From Membranipora membranacea (Eukaryota; Bryozoa; Gymnolaemata; Cheilostomatida; Membraniporidae), in assembly GCA_914767715.1 (NCBI GenBank), contig OU612074.1, positions 14,062,062 through 14,126,061 of the forward strand: DNA of 64,000 bases, given 5' to 3'. The position numbers were made by a program, and so were the translations under genes. The notes beneath the pieces were generated by a model that saw nothing but the letters and a program-made list of their open reading frames with translations, was not told where the DNA came from and ran no database searches. Positions 1 to 12,489 of this stretch are shown here, one piece after another. Numbering within the stretch: the stretch's first letter is position 1; every line of letters begins with the position of its first letter.

Positions 1-1105
1 CCCATGTCCATTCCCTTGTCTCCTTACTCTCAATGTATTCAGTTAATTTCTCTATACACTCCTGCCCTTCTTCCTTTAGCTTCCACCACTTAGTCCTAGC
101 CTTTCTTTTCCTTCGCCCCTCTCGTTTTCTCTTCACTATAAAGCCTTGTACCCACCAATGTGCTTTTTTAATCTCAGGAATTTCTAAGATTTTGCACTGG
201 CAATCATTAAAGAATTTGTGGGTACCACAAAATGCAGCACAACATATCGCACAACATAACGCACGAAAGTAGAATCAATTCTACTATCGTGCGAAGGTAT
301 TTGTAAACGCACGATCTCTGTGTATTTTGTACCCATCAATCACAGCAATGCACAAGTGGTCGTGCATGATCGCAGATGAGTTCCTGAGACAGTTATGCAG
401 TTGATGGGTACCAGGCTTAAGATCCGCTATGAGAAGTCTATGCTCTCCTGGCACTACCTTGCAGTTCCTCACTACTCCTAGGTGGTGTCTTCTAATTGCT
501 ATATAGTCTATGACTGACCTATTTCCTCCACTCTTAAATGTTATCAGATTCTCTTCCTTCTTTTCAAAGAAAGTGTTTATAAGTGCCAAGTCGTATGTCT
601 GTGCCATCTCCAACACTCGCTCTCCCTCCTCATTCCTCCTTCCTATTGTCCAACCTCCATCCCTTCCAACATGTCCATTCAAATCTCCCGCAACTATCAA
701 CTCTTCTCCTTCTGGGATCCCAGCCAAGATGCCGTTAAGTTGGTTCCAGAACAAATCTTTCTCCTCTTGACTGCATCCTTGCTGGGGGGCATAAACTGAT
801 ATGATGTTGATGCCTATTCCAGGTATTACCAGTTTCATATATAACATGCGATCTGGCTTCCATTCTACTGCTATTACTTTATCCTGCCAATATTCACTGA
901 GACAAATCCCAACTCCATTTCTTGCTTTCTTCCCTCCGCAATGGTACAACTTGTACTCATCACCAAGAGCCCTGGCTTTTCCACCAGATTGACCCCCAGT
1001 CCATCTCAATTCCTGTAGGCATAGTATGTCGATCTTCCGGGCTAACATAACCGCAGCAACTTCCCTGCTTTTTCCAGTAAGAGTACCAATATTTATCGTG
1101 GCCAT
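1..1105 (-). pseudogene. RTE-like LINE fragment: endonuclease domain, broken
   Basis: The 284-1105 minus-strand reading frame encodes an exonuclease-endonuclease-phosphatase (APE-type) domain like those at the start of RTE-clade LINE proteins and the related CFDP2-like proteins. Visible motifs in order: the Asn of MATINIGTLTGK, the Glu of LCLQELRW, SVYAPQQG, VAGDLNGHVGRD and SVIDYIAI. The final catalytic block reads GEHRLL where family members usually have Ser-Asp-His, so His is kept and Asp is replaced by Glu. Homology stops at about 420, where unrelated sequence of about 200-270 bp interrupts the element. LINE-like sequence resumes in positions 1-150, where the minus strand reads a basic stretch with TKWWKL as in this family. 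The reverse transcriptase would lie off the left edge. This is a dead or 3'-incomplete copy. Confidence 0.8.
260..293. repeat. Short palindrome inside the LINE interruption
   Basis: CGCACGA ... TCGTGCG bracket a nearly perfect hairpin (arms about 15 nt, one unpaired base, tiny loop). It lies in the non-LINE segment splitting the LINE fragment. The hexamer GGTACC occurs close to both ends of that segment (near 212 and 403), so it may be a small inserted element, but no clean target duplication could be fixed. Confidence 0.45.
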
Positions 1106-1979
1106 TCTGAGTTCCTAGACATTGTTAATGCTTATCATAATTATCCCAGCACTATCCCAAAAACCTAATTGCTACTTCGGGATGAACTGGCAATTTCAAC
1201 ATAAGACTGGGACCGTCTGGAATGGCATATCAGTGTCATCTTGGACAATGTGGACCAGCCTTTAAGATCTAGATAAAGAGATTGATAAAATACAAGAATA
1301 CTTAAATACTAATGCTTTTCGACACATTCTGTCATGTGACCTGAACCATTGATGTGAATGGGAATTCCCATTATCGATGTCACATCTCTTGACATTTTGT
1401 TTTCGCACCCATCCGGTATTGCTGCCTATATCTCAATACTGGATGGCAGCAATGCACATAAAATTGATAGGTTCATGTAAGGTGGCATGGAGATTCCACA
1501 CCTGGCAATTATTAGGCTTACAGCATATTCTGTCTATGACCCTTTATTTAACAGCCTATATCAGGATATTTTTGCACAAGGGCTAGGGGAACCGAACATC
1601 ACTTTTGGGAAAACCCACGTTACCCCTTTTGAGAAAACCCTGACACTTTTGAATTGATAACACACACCTAGAGAAACTGATGCTCGCAGATGTAATAGAC
1701 TACCCTGAATAAAGACAATACAAAAACAGCAGGCTACTTTGTAACCTCATGCCATTGTCATAATCATGCAAGGCAGCGAACCTTGGGTCAAACCTCCCTT
1801 AAGGTGGCATCCTAGCAAACATGCAAGCCCGCGTTTCAGATTTGCTTGGCAATTTGAACTGGAATGCTAGATTAAAAATCATGTTTTATAGAGGGCATGA
1901 GTTTTATGGGTGCCTAGTTGGTTGGATCAATTCGGCTGACCCTGTCTCAGAGATGAGACGAGAAACTGTATTTTAGACT
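1106..1979. other. Intergenic, upstream of TRAF-like gene 1
   Basis: No convincing coding or RNA gene is visible. It contains the presumed promoter of the TRAF-like gene starting at 1980, but I see no defensible TATA box or initiator. It is not similar to the DNA upstream of TRAF-like genes 2 and 3 and so lies outside the duplicated unit. Confidence 0.4.
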
Positions 1980-4900
1980 ATGAATGAATCAGAGTCATCA
2001 ACCTCGGAGAAGATGAATCCCTCGGAGACACGTAACAAAAGAACACTACCTGAAGAAGGAACAAGTACATCAACCAATTCTTCACCTATGAAAATGCCAA
2101 GGTTTCATTATGATCGAGCGCAAATGCCTGCCCATACCTGCGAGGCAAAGCATCTCTTTATAAACAGAAATGTAAGTGTGGCTTTATTCATGATCTACTT
2201 TCTCTTTTCATGGTGCATGTTTGCTATTCTAATAGAGTTGGTATGGTTTTCAGGAAGACAAGATATTTTACTTTTTTCAGAAGTGTTAGTGAAAGATTGC
2301 AAGTGTTGCCCTGGTAAATTTTACACCATCACACTGTTTGTATTATACAGCACAATGACGAAGAACTTTGCACAGCTTGTAACACAGTGGCCATACAACC
2401 TTACACTGTCATCGAGTGTGGTCATACATATGGCAAAGAAGTCATCGACTTACTGATGAAGAATGGAGTGAGGGAATTCCCATGTGTGGGAGATGATATT
2501 GATAGTGACGATGTCAGACCATGCCGAAGTATTATCAAGCTCCAAGATATGAAGCCGAACAGAGCTGTAGAAAAGGGCATCCTCAAAAAAATGGTTTATT
2601 GCCCAAACAAGAGAGATGGATGTGAGGAGGTGGTGAAACTGAGAGATGAAGAAAATCACCTTAGGGAATGCCCATTCCCATTGGTTAAATGCCAATCCTG
2701 CAGCCAAATGATCTCAAGGGGAACCTTTGCGGCCCACAAATCAAATTGTGCAGTAAAGAGACTGCCGCTTTCAGTTGTGGCAAGAAATCCTGACAGTCTG
2801 TCGAGAGATAATGTGCATTCTGGTGGTGTTGTGGCTGATATTGGTGCTCGTTTGGCATTGCTATTTCAACATCTATCTTCAATCAGATCAATCACAGGAT
2901 TTAGACAACGAGATTCTGAACTTACAAGGCAAATTTTGGAATCTGAAGGTAGGTTTGATCCAAATTATCTATTAACTGTTTCGAGATGAGTGATCTCTTG
3001 TTGTCCAGTCAATCAAAGATTACAGAGGTGGTAGCAAGAAATGCCATCTGTAAAAAATATATTGTCCTTGATTGATATGAACTTTATTATTGAAAACTGT
3101 TCAAACCATGCATTGAGAAAACAAATTCACATCACATATGAACATGTCAGCAAAAATGGAAAAAAATTTAAAATACCTGATGCCTCATGTGAAGGATTTA
3201 TCAGAAAGTCTACAGACTTGTTTGTGATGTAGAACTAGATTATTCTACGGGAGCATGTGCCCCATAGAGTTATTATATAATATATAATAACTCTATGATG
3301 TGCCCTCTGACATCACCGACGACTTTGACAAAATCCATAGGTGTGCTGATAACAGTCCTTGACCTCTAGCCAATACCCCATAACACTGAGTGCAGCTTAA
3401 AAAATTCTTGTCATCATGTGGTGGACTGGAAATGTTATAAGTCTTGTTTTCGCCAGTAAATCAATATGTTTTTGGAAAATATAGGACAGGAGCAGGATCC
3501 AGAGATCCTGAATCACATGGAGACAGAGCTTACAGAGCTTACAGAGATAAAAGTCCGGATGGAATCGCTAAAACAGGCTGCTGGACCGCATAGCATTGCA
3601 CTATCACAACTCATGCATGAGGACTTTGCCATCAATGTGGCAGCTGCTTGGCAAAGGTGATGTTTCCCTTTATGAACTATGATTGTAATAGGTTTTCTTT
3701 ATGTACATGTCATTTGCTGCTATTTCTTCTCATGAATGACTGGAGGGCGGGCGGGGGAGGATTAAGTGGTGGAGGGTCGAGTGGGGAGGTTGAGGGTCAG
3801 GTGTGGTGTGAACAGTAAAGGCTATGTGAGATACAAACATGCTCTTCATTTTCAAAGTTTTCTTGCATTTTTAGTGGGTGAAGTTTTTTGTAGTAAACCT
3901 GCCAGGTCATATTCACAATTATTTATATTTAGGCAGCAAAATCTTCCGGAGTTATTGCATCTAAACGAAGAATTAACAAATGAAGCCGTGGGAAAACACA
4001 TGGAGCTAATACAGCAAGTCCCGACTCTCATCAGCCATGGAAGTGTCATCTTCAAAGTGTCAAACTTTACAGAGAAAAGAACGAGTGCCATCCAGGGTAT
4101 ACTGAAGAAGGGTATATACGGTCCTCCTTTCTTTACTCATGAGTATGGTTATAAGATGGTGCCTATTCTTTACCCTAACGGCGATGGAAAAGGTATGATT
4201 TAGCATTTTTATTATTGTTAATGTGGCTTCTCTCTTCCCACACAAATTCCTCAACCCTGTTCTATTTTTAGTTGGAGATATGACTTCAGGGCCGTCGGGG
4301 GTGGCAAGAATCCGGGGGCTCAGACTATGACAAATACTAAGTCAGTAATACTAATCAGATAGAATAGCAACATGGAATTTCTATGACAAAAAATTTACAG
4401 TTTTGATTGTTTTGTTTTTTAGGTTCTGGGACTCATCTCAGCATCTTCTTGGCAGTCATGATGGTAAGTTCCTTTTGTTTAATGAGTTGTTTCAAATTTT
4501 GTTACTGGGGTTTGGTGCGATTTTTTCTCAACTTGATCCGGCTCTGTATGCCATGTCATTTCATGGAGTATCAGGGACCTCCTTGGTAATGTGATAATAT
4601 TTTAAAATTAGTTCATTCACTTGCAAACAAAGTTAAACGCACTTTATTCCGTTGTTGTTTACGCAACTCAAACCGGGTAACTGTAAATTGCTGAACAGGC
4701 TGAACAGACTGAACAGCTGAACAGAATTTCTCAGACTACTATTCGTTTGATTCTTTACATGATTGGCTAATTTTGCGTGAGCATGGACAATTCTTTATAT
4801 TCTTCTCATTAAATTATTTATTTTAAGGTAATGTCAAAGACAAATTCGAATATCAACATATCATATACCGTTGGAAAGCTGCCGAGCTACTGAAAATGAA

Positions 4901-7815
4901 TACCTGAACAAAAACTTGATTCGATGACGTTGTGTCATTAAATGGAAGAAATGAGGCAGAAAACGCTGTTTTTGTCAAAGCAGATGGAGGAGTCAAATTA
5001 CATGCAAGAAATTTCAAAACAGGTGGAATGTATACTTAGAGATTGAGTTCATAGTAAAATTTGATTTTCTTTGATATACGACTAGTCTAAACTGACTTTT
5101 TACGTCACGCCATACAACACATTTTTTTTGGTGAAGCCGTGAAAATATGTGAAATTTCAATCATTAATTCAGAACAGATCATAGGCTCGAAACAAAATTA
5201 ATTATGATTTTCTCTTAGAGTACACTTTAAATGTCATACATATTGACTTTAAACAAATTAGCTTGCATATTGCAAAAACAGTGGACTCTCGAATACACCT
5301 GATATTTTTCGCATTTTTTGCATAACAACAAATGTGCTGTCCAAATGACCATTATTGTGGCCAAACAAAGTTTTTTTGAAAGTTCTCACATACGAAGCCG
5401 CTTTTATTACCCATGGTGCACGCAGGAAATGCCAACAGATTTTTTCACTGCATCTTCGTTTTTCTTGAATTTAACGCAAAAGAATGGCCAAAAACACCTC
5501 AAAAGTCCCAAAAAATAGCTGTTTTTTGGCATTCTTTTGCGTTAATTTAAAATAAAACGAAGATGCAGGGAAAAAATCTTTTGGCATTTCCTGTGTGCAC
5601 CATGGCTAATGAAAGCGGCTTCGTATGTGAGAACTTTCAAAAAATCTTTGTTTAGCCACAATAATGGTCATTTGGACAGCACATTTGATGTTATGCAAAA
5701 GTTGCAAAAAATATTAGCTGTATTCGAGAGTCTACTGTTTTCGCAAGATGCAAGCTAATTTGTTGAAAATTAATAGGTATGGCATTTGAAGTGTACTCTA
5801 AAGGAAAATCATAATTAATTTTGTTTCGAGCCTATGATCTGTTCTGAATTAATGATTGAAATTTCACAGATTTTCATGGCTTCACAAAAAAAAATGCATT
5901 GTATGGCGTGACGTAAAAAGCCAGTTTAGACTAGTCATATATCGTAGAAAATAAAATTTTACGATGAATGCAATCTCTAAGTATGCATTCCACCTGGTTT
6001 GAAATTTCTTACATGTAATTTGACTCCCCCATCTGCTTTGACAAAAACAGCGTTTTCTGCCTCATTTCCTCCCTAAAATAACACAACGTCATTGAATCAA
6101 GTTTTTGTTCAGGTATTCATTTTCAGTAGCTCGGCAGCTTTCCAACGGTATATGATATGTTGATATTCGGATCGGTCTTTGACATTACCTTAAGTTTGCA
6201 TTCACCTTGGTTTCTTTCAATTTCGTTTTCAGTAATTTTTTCGGCATTACACTACTAGTGAATGGATAGAAAGTAGCCCCCCCCCCCTATAAACAGAGCT
6301 TTTTAAGACTGGCTAGATGGAAGGTTGAGCTGGATAATGTTTCTGGTATCCAATTTCCAGAACACCATCAGATTTTGTCATAATTGGCACATTGATTGCT
6401 TCATTTGCTTGCCCTAAATTGGTTATATTAGGTGCCAACAGGAACTTAGTGACTCATCAAATCATTTGGTTAGGAGGAATGTGTTTGAGAAGCGATAGTC
6501 AGCCCGAGAAATGATTCGAAATAATATTTTTAGTCTGAGAAATTCTGTTCAGCTGTTCAGTCCGTTCAGCCTGTTCAGCAATTTACAGTTACCGACTCAA
6601 ACCTTTATAAAGATTATTATCTGCTTCTTTATTAGGGGCAGTATGATGATATGCTGAAATGGCCCATGGAAGGTAAGATGACCGTGTCCATTCTTAGCCA
6701 AAACAGAGGTGGAGGGGAGGCAGTGAAGCACTGCTTCAGAACTGATGCTGCGTCTCTCTCCTACCACAGGTATGGACGGTACAGCCTTGATATGCAAATT
6801 GCATCACCGCGTAGGGCATGTGAGATTGATCCTTGGTATTTAAATATAACTCTGCTTATGGTGACTGTGATGCTTACCATTTTTTTTATTTGTGTACTTG
6901 GACATTATTACAGAAATTGCCTCAAGTGGACCACAGGAATTTTCAACACAAGATTATACTTTTGCTTATCAATTTACTAGCTACTAGTGAAAAAACTGAT
7001 TATAAAAAGTTAAATCAGTAATTTAGAATAAAATTTTGTTTGTTCTGATTTCTTGAAAGTATATAAATAATCTCATTATTCCCTGTTGATTCACTTTGAG
7101 TTGTTTTTCCTGTAATTGAAGACCATCCAGTGAGATAAACCAGGCCAGCGGTAAACCTCGAGCTCTTGATCTGGCTCTACTGAGACAGCCATCTGATTAT
7201 CTTGTTGATGATACACTGTTCATCCAGGTCTTTGTGGAAGCTTTACGCTACCCAGGTAAGTATAAGCAGACCTCCAGGAGTAGGAGGTGGCTCAGTTGGT
7301 TAAGAGCGCCGTTTCATAGCATGCAATGTTGAAAGTCACTGCAGTCCATCGGTGTTAAGTTGGCCCCCAGGTGTGCTCTGAGCAGCCTGCAAACGGAGAG
7401 CAACCTGGCGCAGGTATTGCAGCTAAGCCCCTACAGCAACCCATGCTTCGGGATGCGGCATGTGATGCAAACATTTTCTTTTTTGTTTTTTTTAATTTGC
7501 TGAAAATAAGGGTCTTGGGCATTCCGTTATTGGTGTCGGGGAATATTTTTGGTTCCTTATTAAGTCAATTCTATGATTCACAAAATCATTTTTCAGAGCT
7601 TACTAACTGAGACATATAGATGTTGAATACTTATCATCAGAATGGCCAGCGGGAGAATTAATATTATAATATATTTTTACTTACCATTTTTATTGCTATT
7701 GCACTACAACATTTTGCTCAAGATGATCGTCTTGTGTCTCTTATTTCACATTGGATATGATTTGCTCATGTGAACTTTTTCTATTATTCATTCAGAACAA
7801 TGCACAGAAAATTAG
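1980..7815 (+). CDS. TRAF-like protein 1 (degenerate RING, TRAF zinc fingers, coiled coil, MATH), 8 exons
   Basis: Exons 1980-2171, 2351-2948, 3485-3656, 3933-4192, 4423-4463, 6636-6769, 7122-7255 and 7796-7815 all have GT/AG borders and fitting phases, giving 516 residues. Order: Ser/Thr-rich start; RING-like region (CTAC, then ECGHTYG); TRAF-type fingers (CPNKRDGCEE, HLRECPFPLVKCQSC); a short coiled coil (exon 3); then a MATH/TRAF-C domain with IYGPPFFTHEYGYKM, GTHLSIFLAVMM, MLKWPMEGKMTVSIL and DDTLFIQVFVEALRYP. The protein ends EQCTEN. TRAF family members are adaptors that trimerise through coiled coil and MATH and bind receptor tails. The RING lacks its fifth and sixth ligands, so ligase activity is doubtful. 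The 5' half is diverged from genes 2 and 3, while the 3' half from about 4065 is almost identical. The start is the first ATG of a 64-residue open exon. Confidence 0.88.
3263..3297. repeat. Perfect 16-bp-arm palindrome in intron 2
   Basis: CATAGAGTTATTATAT and its exact reverse complement are separated by AAT. It is AT-rich, lies in an intron of TRAF-like gene 1, and has no counterpart in genes 2 and 3. It may be a small MITE relic. Confidence 0.7.
4675..6594. mobile_element. 1.9-kb foldback element with 9-bp target duplication (Mutator-like), copy 1
   Basis: Ends are inverted repeats of about 62 bp starting with GGTAACTGTAAATTGCTG. The interior is one long inverted repeat with its centre near 5517. 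Direct 9-bp copies of ACTCAAACC flank it at 4666-4674 and 6595-6603. Nine-base target duplications and long inverted arms are typical of Mutator-like (MULE) foldback elements. No transposase is visible inside. The right arm carries extra sequence (about 6195-6530) including a poly-C run. It sits between exons 5 and 6 of TRAF-like gene 1. Confidence 0.85.
7265..7475 (+). repeat. tRNA-derived SINE-like sequence, intron 7, copy 1
   Basis: TGGCTCAGTTGG at 7288-7299 matches the internal A box of polymerase III promoters and is followed by TTAAGAGCGCCG as in tRNA D-arms. A good B box is not evident, so a functional tRNA is unlikely. A decayed tRNA-derived SINE is the best guess. Confidence 0.35.
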
Positions 7816-8057
7816 GACTTGGTATTCTCCCAACAGCAGATGAAGGAATCTCTAAGTGAAGACATCCATGACCACTTCAATCAGCCAGCTAAAAACAACA
7901 AGTTGGCAGTATTATGATTTACAGTTTCTTACAAATTGCATACTCTGACCTTAGAGAAGTATGAAATGGTAGCAAAGTTGTAACATTGGTAGTATTAATG
8001 CCGATAAAACATAGCTTAAAATAGCAAAATAGTGCAAACTTTTTTCTGATTGAAGAT

Positions 8058-10514
8058 CATTAGTAGATTTTTTGATTTTATTATCAAAAGATTTGTGATG
8101 TAGATTTCAAAAAGGACAATAACACTCTTTGAAATATGATGATTTCTTTTAAGATCTCTTTTGATTGAATTGTGATGTGACTCAATATGGTTATTGGTAT
8201 TGTTTCCAGTGGTATGTAGATCAACGCTATCTTTAAAAACGAACCACTCTTTGATATCCTTATCCCAATTTTTCTCATAATATTAAATGAAGGTTTGTGA
8301 GGCAACATTTTTTAGCTGGTGGAAATATGAATCATACTCCTGGACCTAACTAAAGCGCGAATTAGTGACAGCACTGTTTCTTTTTTTGTGAGAAGAGCCT
8401 GTGATCAGGCACCTTAGTTTTTCTTTAAAATATTTCATGACATGGAAATAACATAGAATAATACTACTCTGAGGAAAATTCTTTTTTAATGCATTTATAC
8501 ACTTCATGTCTTTGTCTAACATAAATAATATATCAACGTCTAGCCTGTTTGATAGTTTGAGTGTTTTACGGAAAGACCCAATGCACAAGCTAAGAATTGG
8601 TTGGCTTTCATTTTGTATGTATGCATATCCTATAGGATGTCCTTTGTTTTCGCCATCAGCAACTAAGAATGTCAACAGGTTATATTTTTCAACATTTACA
8701 TTGTAAGTTACATCTACAAATATCATGTGCCCAAACTGTTCCAAAACACTTTGCATCTTATGGTATTGAAAGTATTCTCCAGCAAGTTGATCACTTCCAT
8801 CAAGGGCCAATATTTCAACAACAAAATTTTTGTCCTGGTTTTGGATTTGAATTATCGATTTTTGGAGGTCTTCGATGGATGGTCCACATTGGTGTCTCTC
8901 CCTGGCAATCTAATTCTGCATCTTTTGTTGTTACAGGTTTCCCAAATTTTTCTCTTGCTATGCGTGTTATTTTCTTGGACTGGACTGCACAACTTCTTTA
9001 AGAAGAGGCCTCAAAACATTAATTTCATTGCTAGTTAATTTTCGTTTTGCAACAGTACATGCCATTTCGTCCTGATTACATTCATGGTTATGGATAAGAT
9101 TTGATTGTTTGACCACATGTATATTTTTCTTTTTATCGTATCCCAATCGCAGCACAAATGGGCAATCTATTTTGCTGGTTTTCGTATCTCTGATGCCTTT
9201 ACCCTTTGGCTTTGATTTAGGTCCAAATTGACATGCAAATTTAACTCGATCATAAGGCCGCAAAATATCATCATAATTTGTTTTCAATTTGTGTGCATCA
9301 TTGACAACTAAATGTACATTTTCATTATCTTGATATGCTTTTTTTCGCTGCAAAAATTCAGCAAAACAAGTAAACTACATACCTTCACAGAACCAATACT
9401 CAACATCTCGTAATTCAGCCTCGTTAGAATCTTATGTATCCGTATCCGTGTTCATCTCCCCAGCTCTACCTCCTCCACTGAGAGTACATCTGACAGGCAT
9501 CTGAAATAAAATCCTTTTACTTTACAATGTGGTACTAAGGTAGGAGATAATAAAGGGCATAGAGATCCTGTCACAACGCAAAACAAACCTAGAATGAAAT
9601 CAAGCAACAAAAGAGTCGAACGCAGCACTGATGCGATGACAGGTATGAGCAGTCAATAATCATAACATAACATAACATCTTTGTACATAACAGTTGCACC
9701 ACTGGTGCCATCTCATCACAAACAAGAATAATGAGATAGCTAAAATCCTTATGTACCTGTATCAAAGATCTGTTTTGGCGTCATATCCTTCTTTCCGTGC
9801 CGTTCCTCCGTTGGCTTACAGGCTTTCCCACTGGAGCAGTCACAGATGACATGTCCTAAAACATATATATCATTATTATAATGTGTCATATATATATATT
9901 AACTGAGATGTCGGATACTGTTATCATTATTATAAATCAGCTTATTGGGGTGGTCCAACGTGGCTAAAACCATCATCAATACATGATCAAGGTTAAAGGA
10001 AGAACTAACTCACAGGCTGAATGGGTTGGAAACCTTTTTGTAAACAACACAACCCCAAAAAAACTCACCTGATTGTTGACAGGACTTGTATCAGCAGGTA
10101 CACTGTATCTGTTACTACATGAGAATGAACTGGTTGGTGACTTTGTAGTCAAGTCTCTATGATGCTGAAAGGAAGAATATTTTCTTGGTTGGTTTCAGCT
10201 AAAAAATGACTTCCATCATACAAACTTAAGCAAACACCTTCACGTACATCTCACACAGTGGTGTAAATGGTAGCATATTGTTATAAGCTAAACAAATCTG
10301 TATTTAGGTGAGGTGAGAGAGGAAAATTTGGTGTAACAGTATTAGGAGTAATAAAAAACCATCATCACGAATCTTACTTTATACTTACTCTTCGTACTTT
10401 CTTAAGTGAGTGCGGGGCTACTGTTGGTGCATGAGACACAGTGACGCGAGGTGCTCCGATGGAACTCACAACAGAGATTGAGGGTGTCGGTAGTAATGCA
10501 GTTCCTCTAAATCT
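8058..10514 (-). pseudogene. ZSWIM3/MULE-transposase-like gene, decayed, copy 1
   Basis: Reading leftward: possible 5' exons at 10514-10389, 10164-10069 and 9855-9757, each with AG/GT borders and phase 0, Ser/Thr/Pro-rich. Then one long segment from 9500. It encodes a ZSWIM3-type N-terminal domain (FAEFLQRKKAYQD, YDRVKFACQFG, CPFVLRLGY, LIHNHE). Next is an RNase-H-like MULE transposase core (MIFVDVTYNVN, KGHPIGYAYI, MLDKDMKCINALKK, CYFHVMKYFKEKL), ending with a TNNHIESHHNSIK block near 8160. Stop codons and frameshifts interrupt it, including stops in the 9855-9757 and 9500-9380 segments, between 8967 and 8810 and near 8280. No SWIM zinc finger was found. It is either an old transposon or a dead domesticated gene. 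Confidence 0.7.
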
Positions 10515-11378
10515 CTGAAGAAAAAAATTTGAGAAAAACATAACAGGCCAGAAGCAAACAAGCCATGTCATCCCATGATTTCATCCGCAATCACACACTC
10601 CATCCAAATATCAGTGAACCAAAAAATTTTCAAAGATGTAGAACATTATGGACACCAGGAATAATTGACAAGTCACGTTAGAGTATTTCTGATCAAAAAG
10701 TTCATAGTCATCTTCTCATACAAAAAGAGCAGACGACTCCCTGATGTTAAGCATCAGTTTGCACAGCCTCGAATATCATAAAGGAAGATGAATTCACCAT
10801 TATGATTGAAATAGACAAGTCTGGTTGCTTGGTTGCTTATGGATTTTCTTTCATAAGAGTAAGAAAAAGATCTATGATAGGAGCCACAGTAATGACATAA
10901 AAGTTGCTTCATAAAATATATCTGGTCACACATCAACAAACCCGAAAACTCAGATAGAAAAATTATCATGTCATATAGAGAGAACAAACGACTCCGTATA
11001 CTTATATCATACACACACATATATATCTGTATATATAATAGCACATACATATATCGTAAAATAGGATAGTTCAATCACAGTAACCTCTTCCACTCCCTAC
11101 TGATATAACTAAACTTCCCTATAACACAACCCTTGACTCACAAAACTGACATTACTGAATTTCTTTCAAAAGCTAGATCCCAATAAAAAATCAGCACCTT
11201 TTTTTCGCCAGTATTCTTGTCTCCAGTATTCTAGCCACTATTTCGCAAGATAACTGTCACACGGTGATAGAACAGAAATGTCAGAGCACAAGAGCAATCT
11301 GTTTAACTCTGTCACGTTGCTATTGAACCTAACTAACTGAGCAGCAGAGAGTGAGTACCTACAGTTAGAAAACAATTT
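10515..11378. other. No gene recognised
   Basis: AT-rich DNA with short TATA/CA repeats near 11010-11050. Short open frames show no family features. It lies between the ZSWIM3-like and SGNH-like remnants. Confidence 0.3.
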
Positions 11379-11726
11379 CTACCACCTCCTAAACAACATA
11401 CTAATGCAGAGCTGTGTCCCTGCAGGCATAAGAGCATTTAGAGCGCATAACTTGTTGTAGAGTGCATAAACTGAGACCCCTTTTGCTAGGTCGTTAGTTC
11501 CTACATGTGCAACAACCAATTTGTGACGCGCCTCTACGTGCTCCTCTACCCACTGTAACACAGAGTCCACACGTTTCCCAGGCAGGAAGACAACCTCAAG
11601 ATCACACCTACCATCGCCCACATACTTAAATAACGAATCCCCGACAACGTGCACTGCAGACTCACTGCCACTAAAAACAGGTCCTCTCGTCATACCAATG
11701 AAATGAATAGCCGGTAGTGAAAACTT
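11379..11726 (-). pseudogene. SGNH/GDSL-hydrolase-like domain fragment, copy 1
   Basis: About 115 residues open from a possible splice acceptor at 11727 to a stop at 11379. VVGDSLFKYV matches the GDS nucleophile block and HVGTNDLAKG the block with Gly-x-Asn-Asp. LCISMLFRR resembles the following strand, after which the frame stops before the catalytic Asp-x-x-His block. In many invertebrate genomes such SGNH domains occur in retroelement ORF1 proteins, so a mobile-element origin is likely. I see no adjoining reverse transcriptase in the same frame. Confidence 0.55.
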
Positions 11727-12489
11727 CTGAGTGAAACCTCGATTACTATTCTCAATGAATGGGAGTAAGACAAAGTTGCAAGTTACTTAGCCCTCTATAG
11801 AAGCACTGATAGATAATATCCTTAAGATGTGTCCACCACGAGCATCAGATAAGTTCTGAAATAAAGTTGCACAAATCAAGTCTTATAGTTAACACACTCC
11901 ACTCACAACTCTACCGAAGCTTTTTTAATTCTCATGTTGGTTGAGGGGGATTAATGTAGAGTGAATCTGCCCTACATTCTGCTAATCCTCCACCCCAAAC
12001 TATGAATGTCAAAGGTAAGAGCTAATTAGTCATAGAATACAATAGGTCTGGTAACTCAGCAAAGATCAAACCAAGCTGGTATACATAATATAATCAACTC
12101 TGCTGAATGCCAAATGTTATCCCTTACCTTTAGAAACTCAAGCAGGTACCAAAAGCTGATCAACATTGGATCAATTTGAACTCAGTTTCCACCTTTTTTC
12201 ATATTTTTTCCAGCTGTCAGGTTCACATCCTGTAGGTTTAAGATTATTGGCGTTTTTATACTTGGCTATGTAACACCACATCTTGTGAAAGTGACCAAAA
12301 CAAGGTAGTTACATCCCGGCGCAAATAACCCTCTCTGTTAATTTTGCATCCGTTGTGACCTACATAATTGAAAGATCTTCTCTGATAGGTTGAGACTAGG
12401 AATCTCATGTGAAAATTGAGCAAAGTGACCACCAGCAATGCATAGCCTTCATGGAGTCACCTAAAAGAGACAAAAAGCAGATTTACTCC

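Noticed and set aside
4403-4594. Hydrophobic frames over the small MATH exon
   Set aside because: They run past the GTAAGT donor at 4464 into intron; only 4423-4463 is coding.
5318-5518. 66-residue frame repeated in all three units
   Set aside because: It lies wholly in an arm of the foldback element and has no coding signature.
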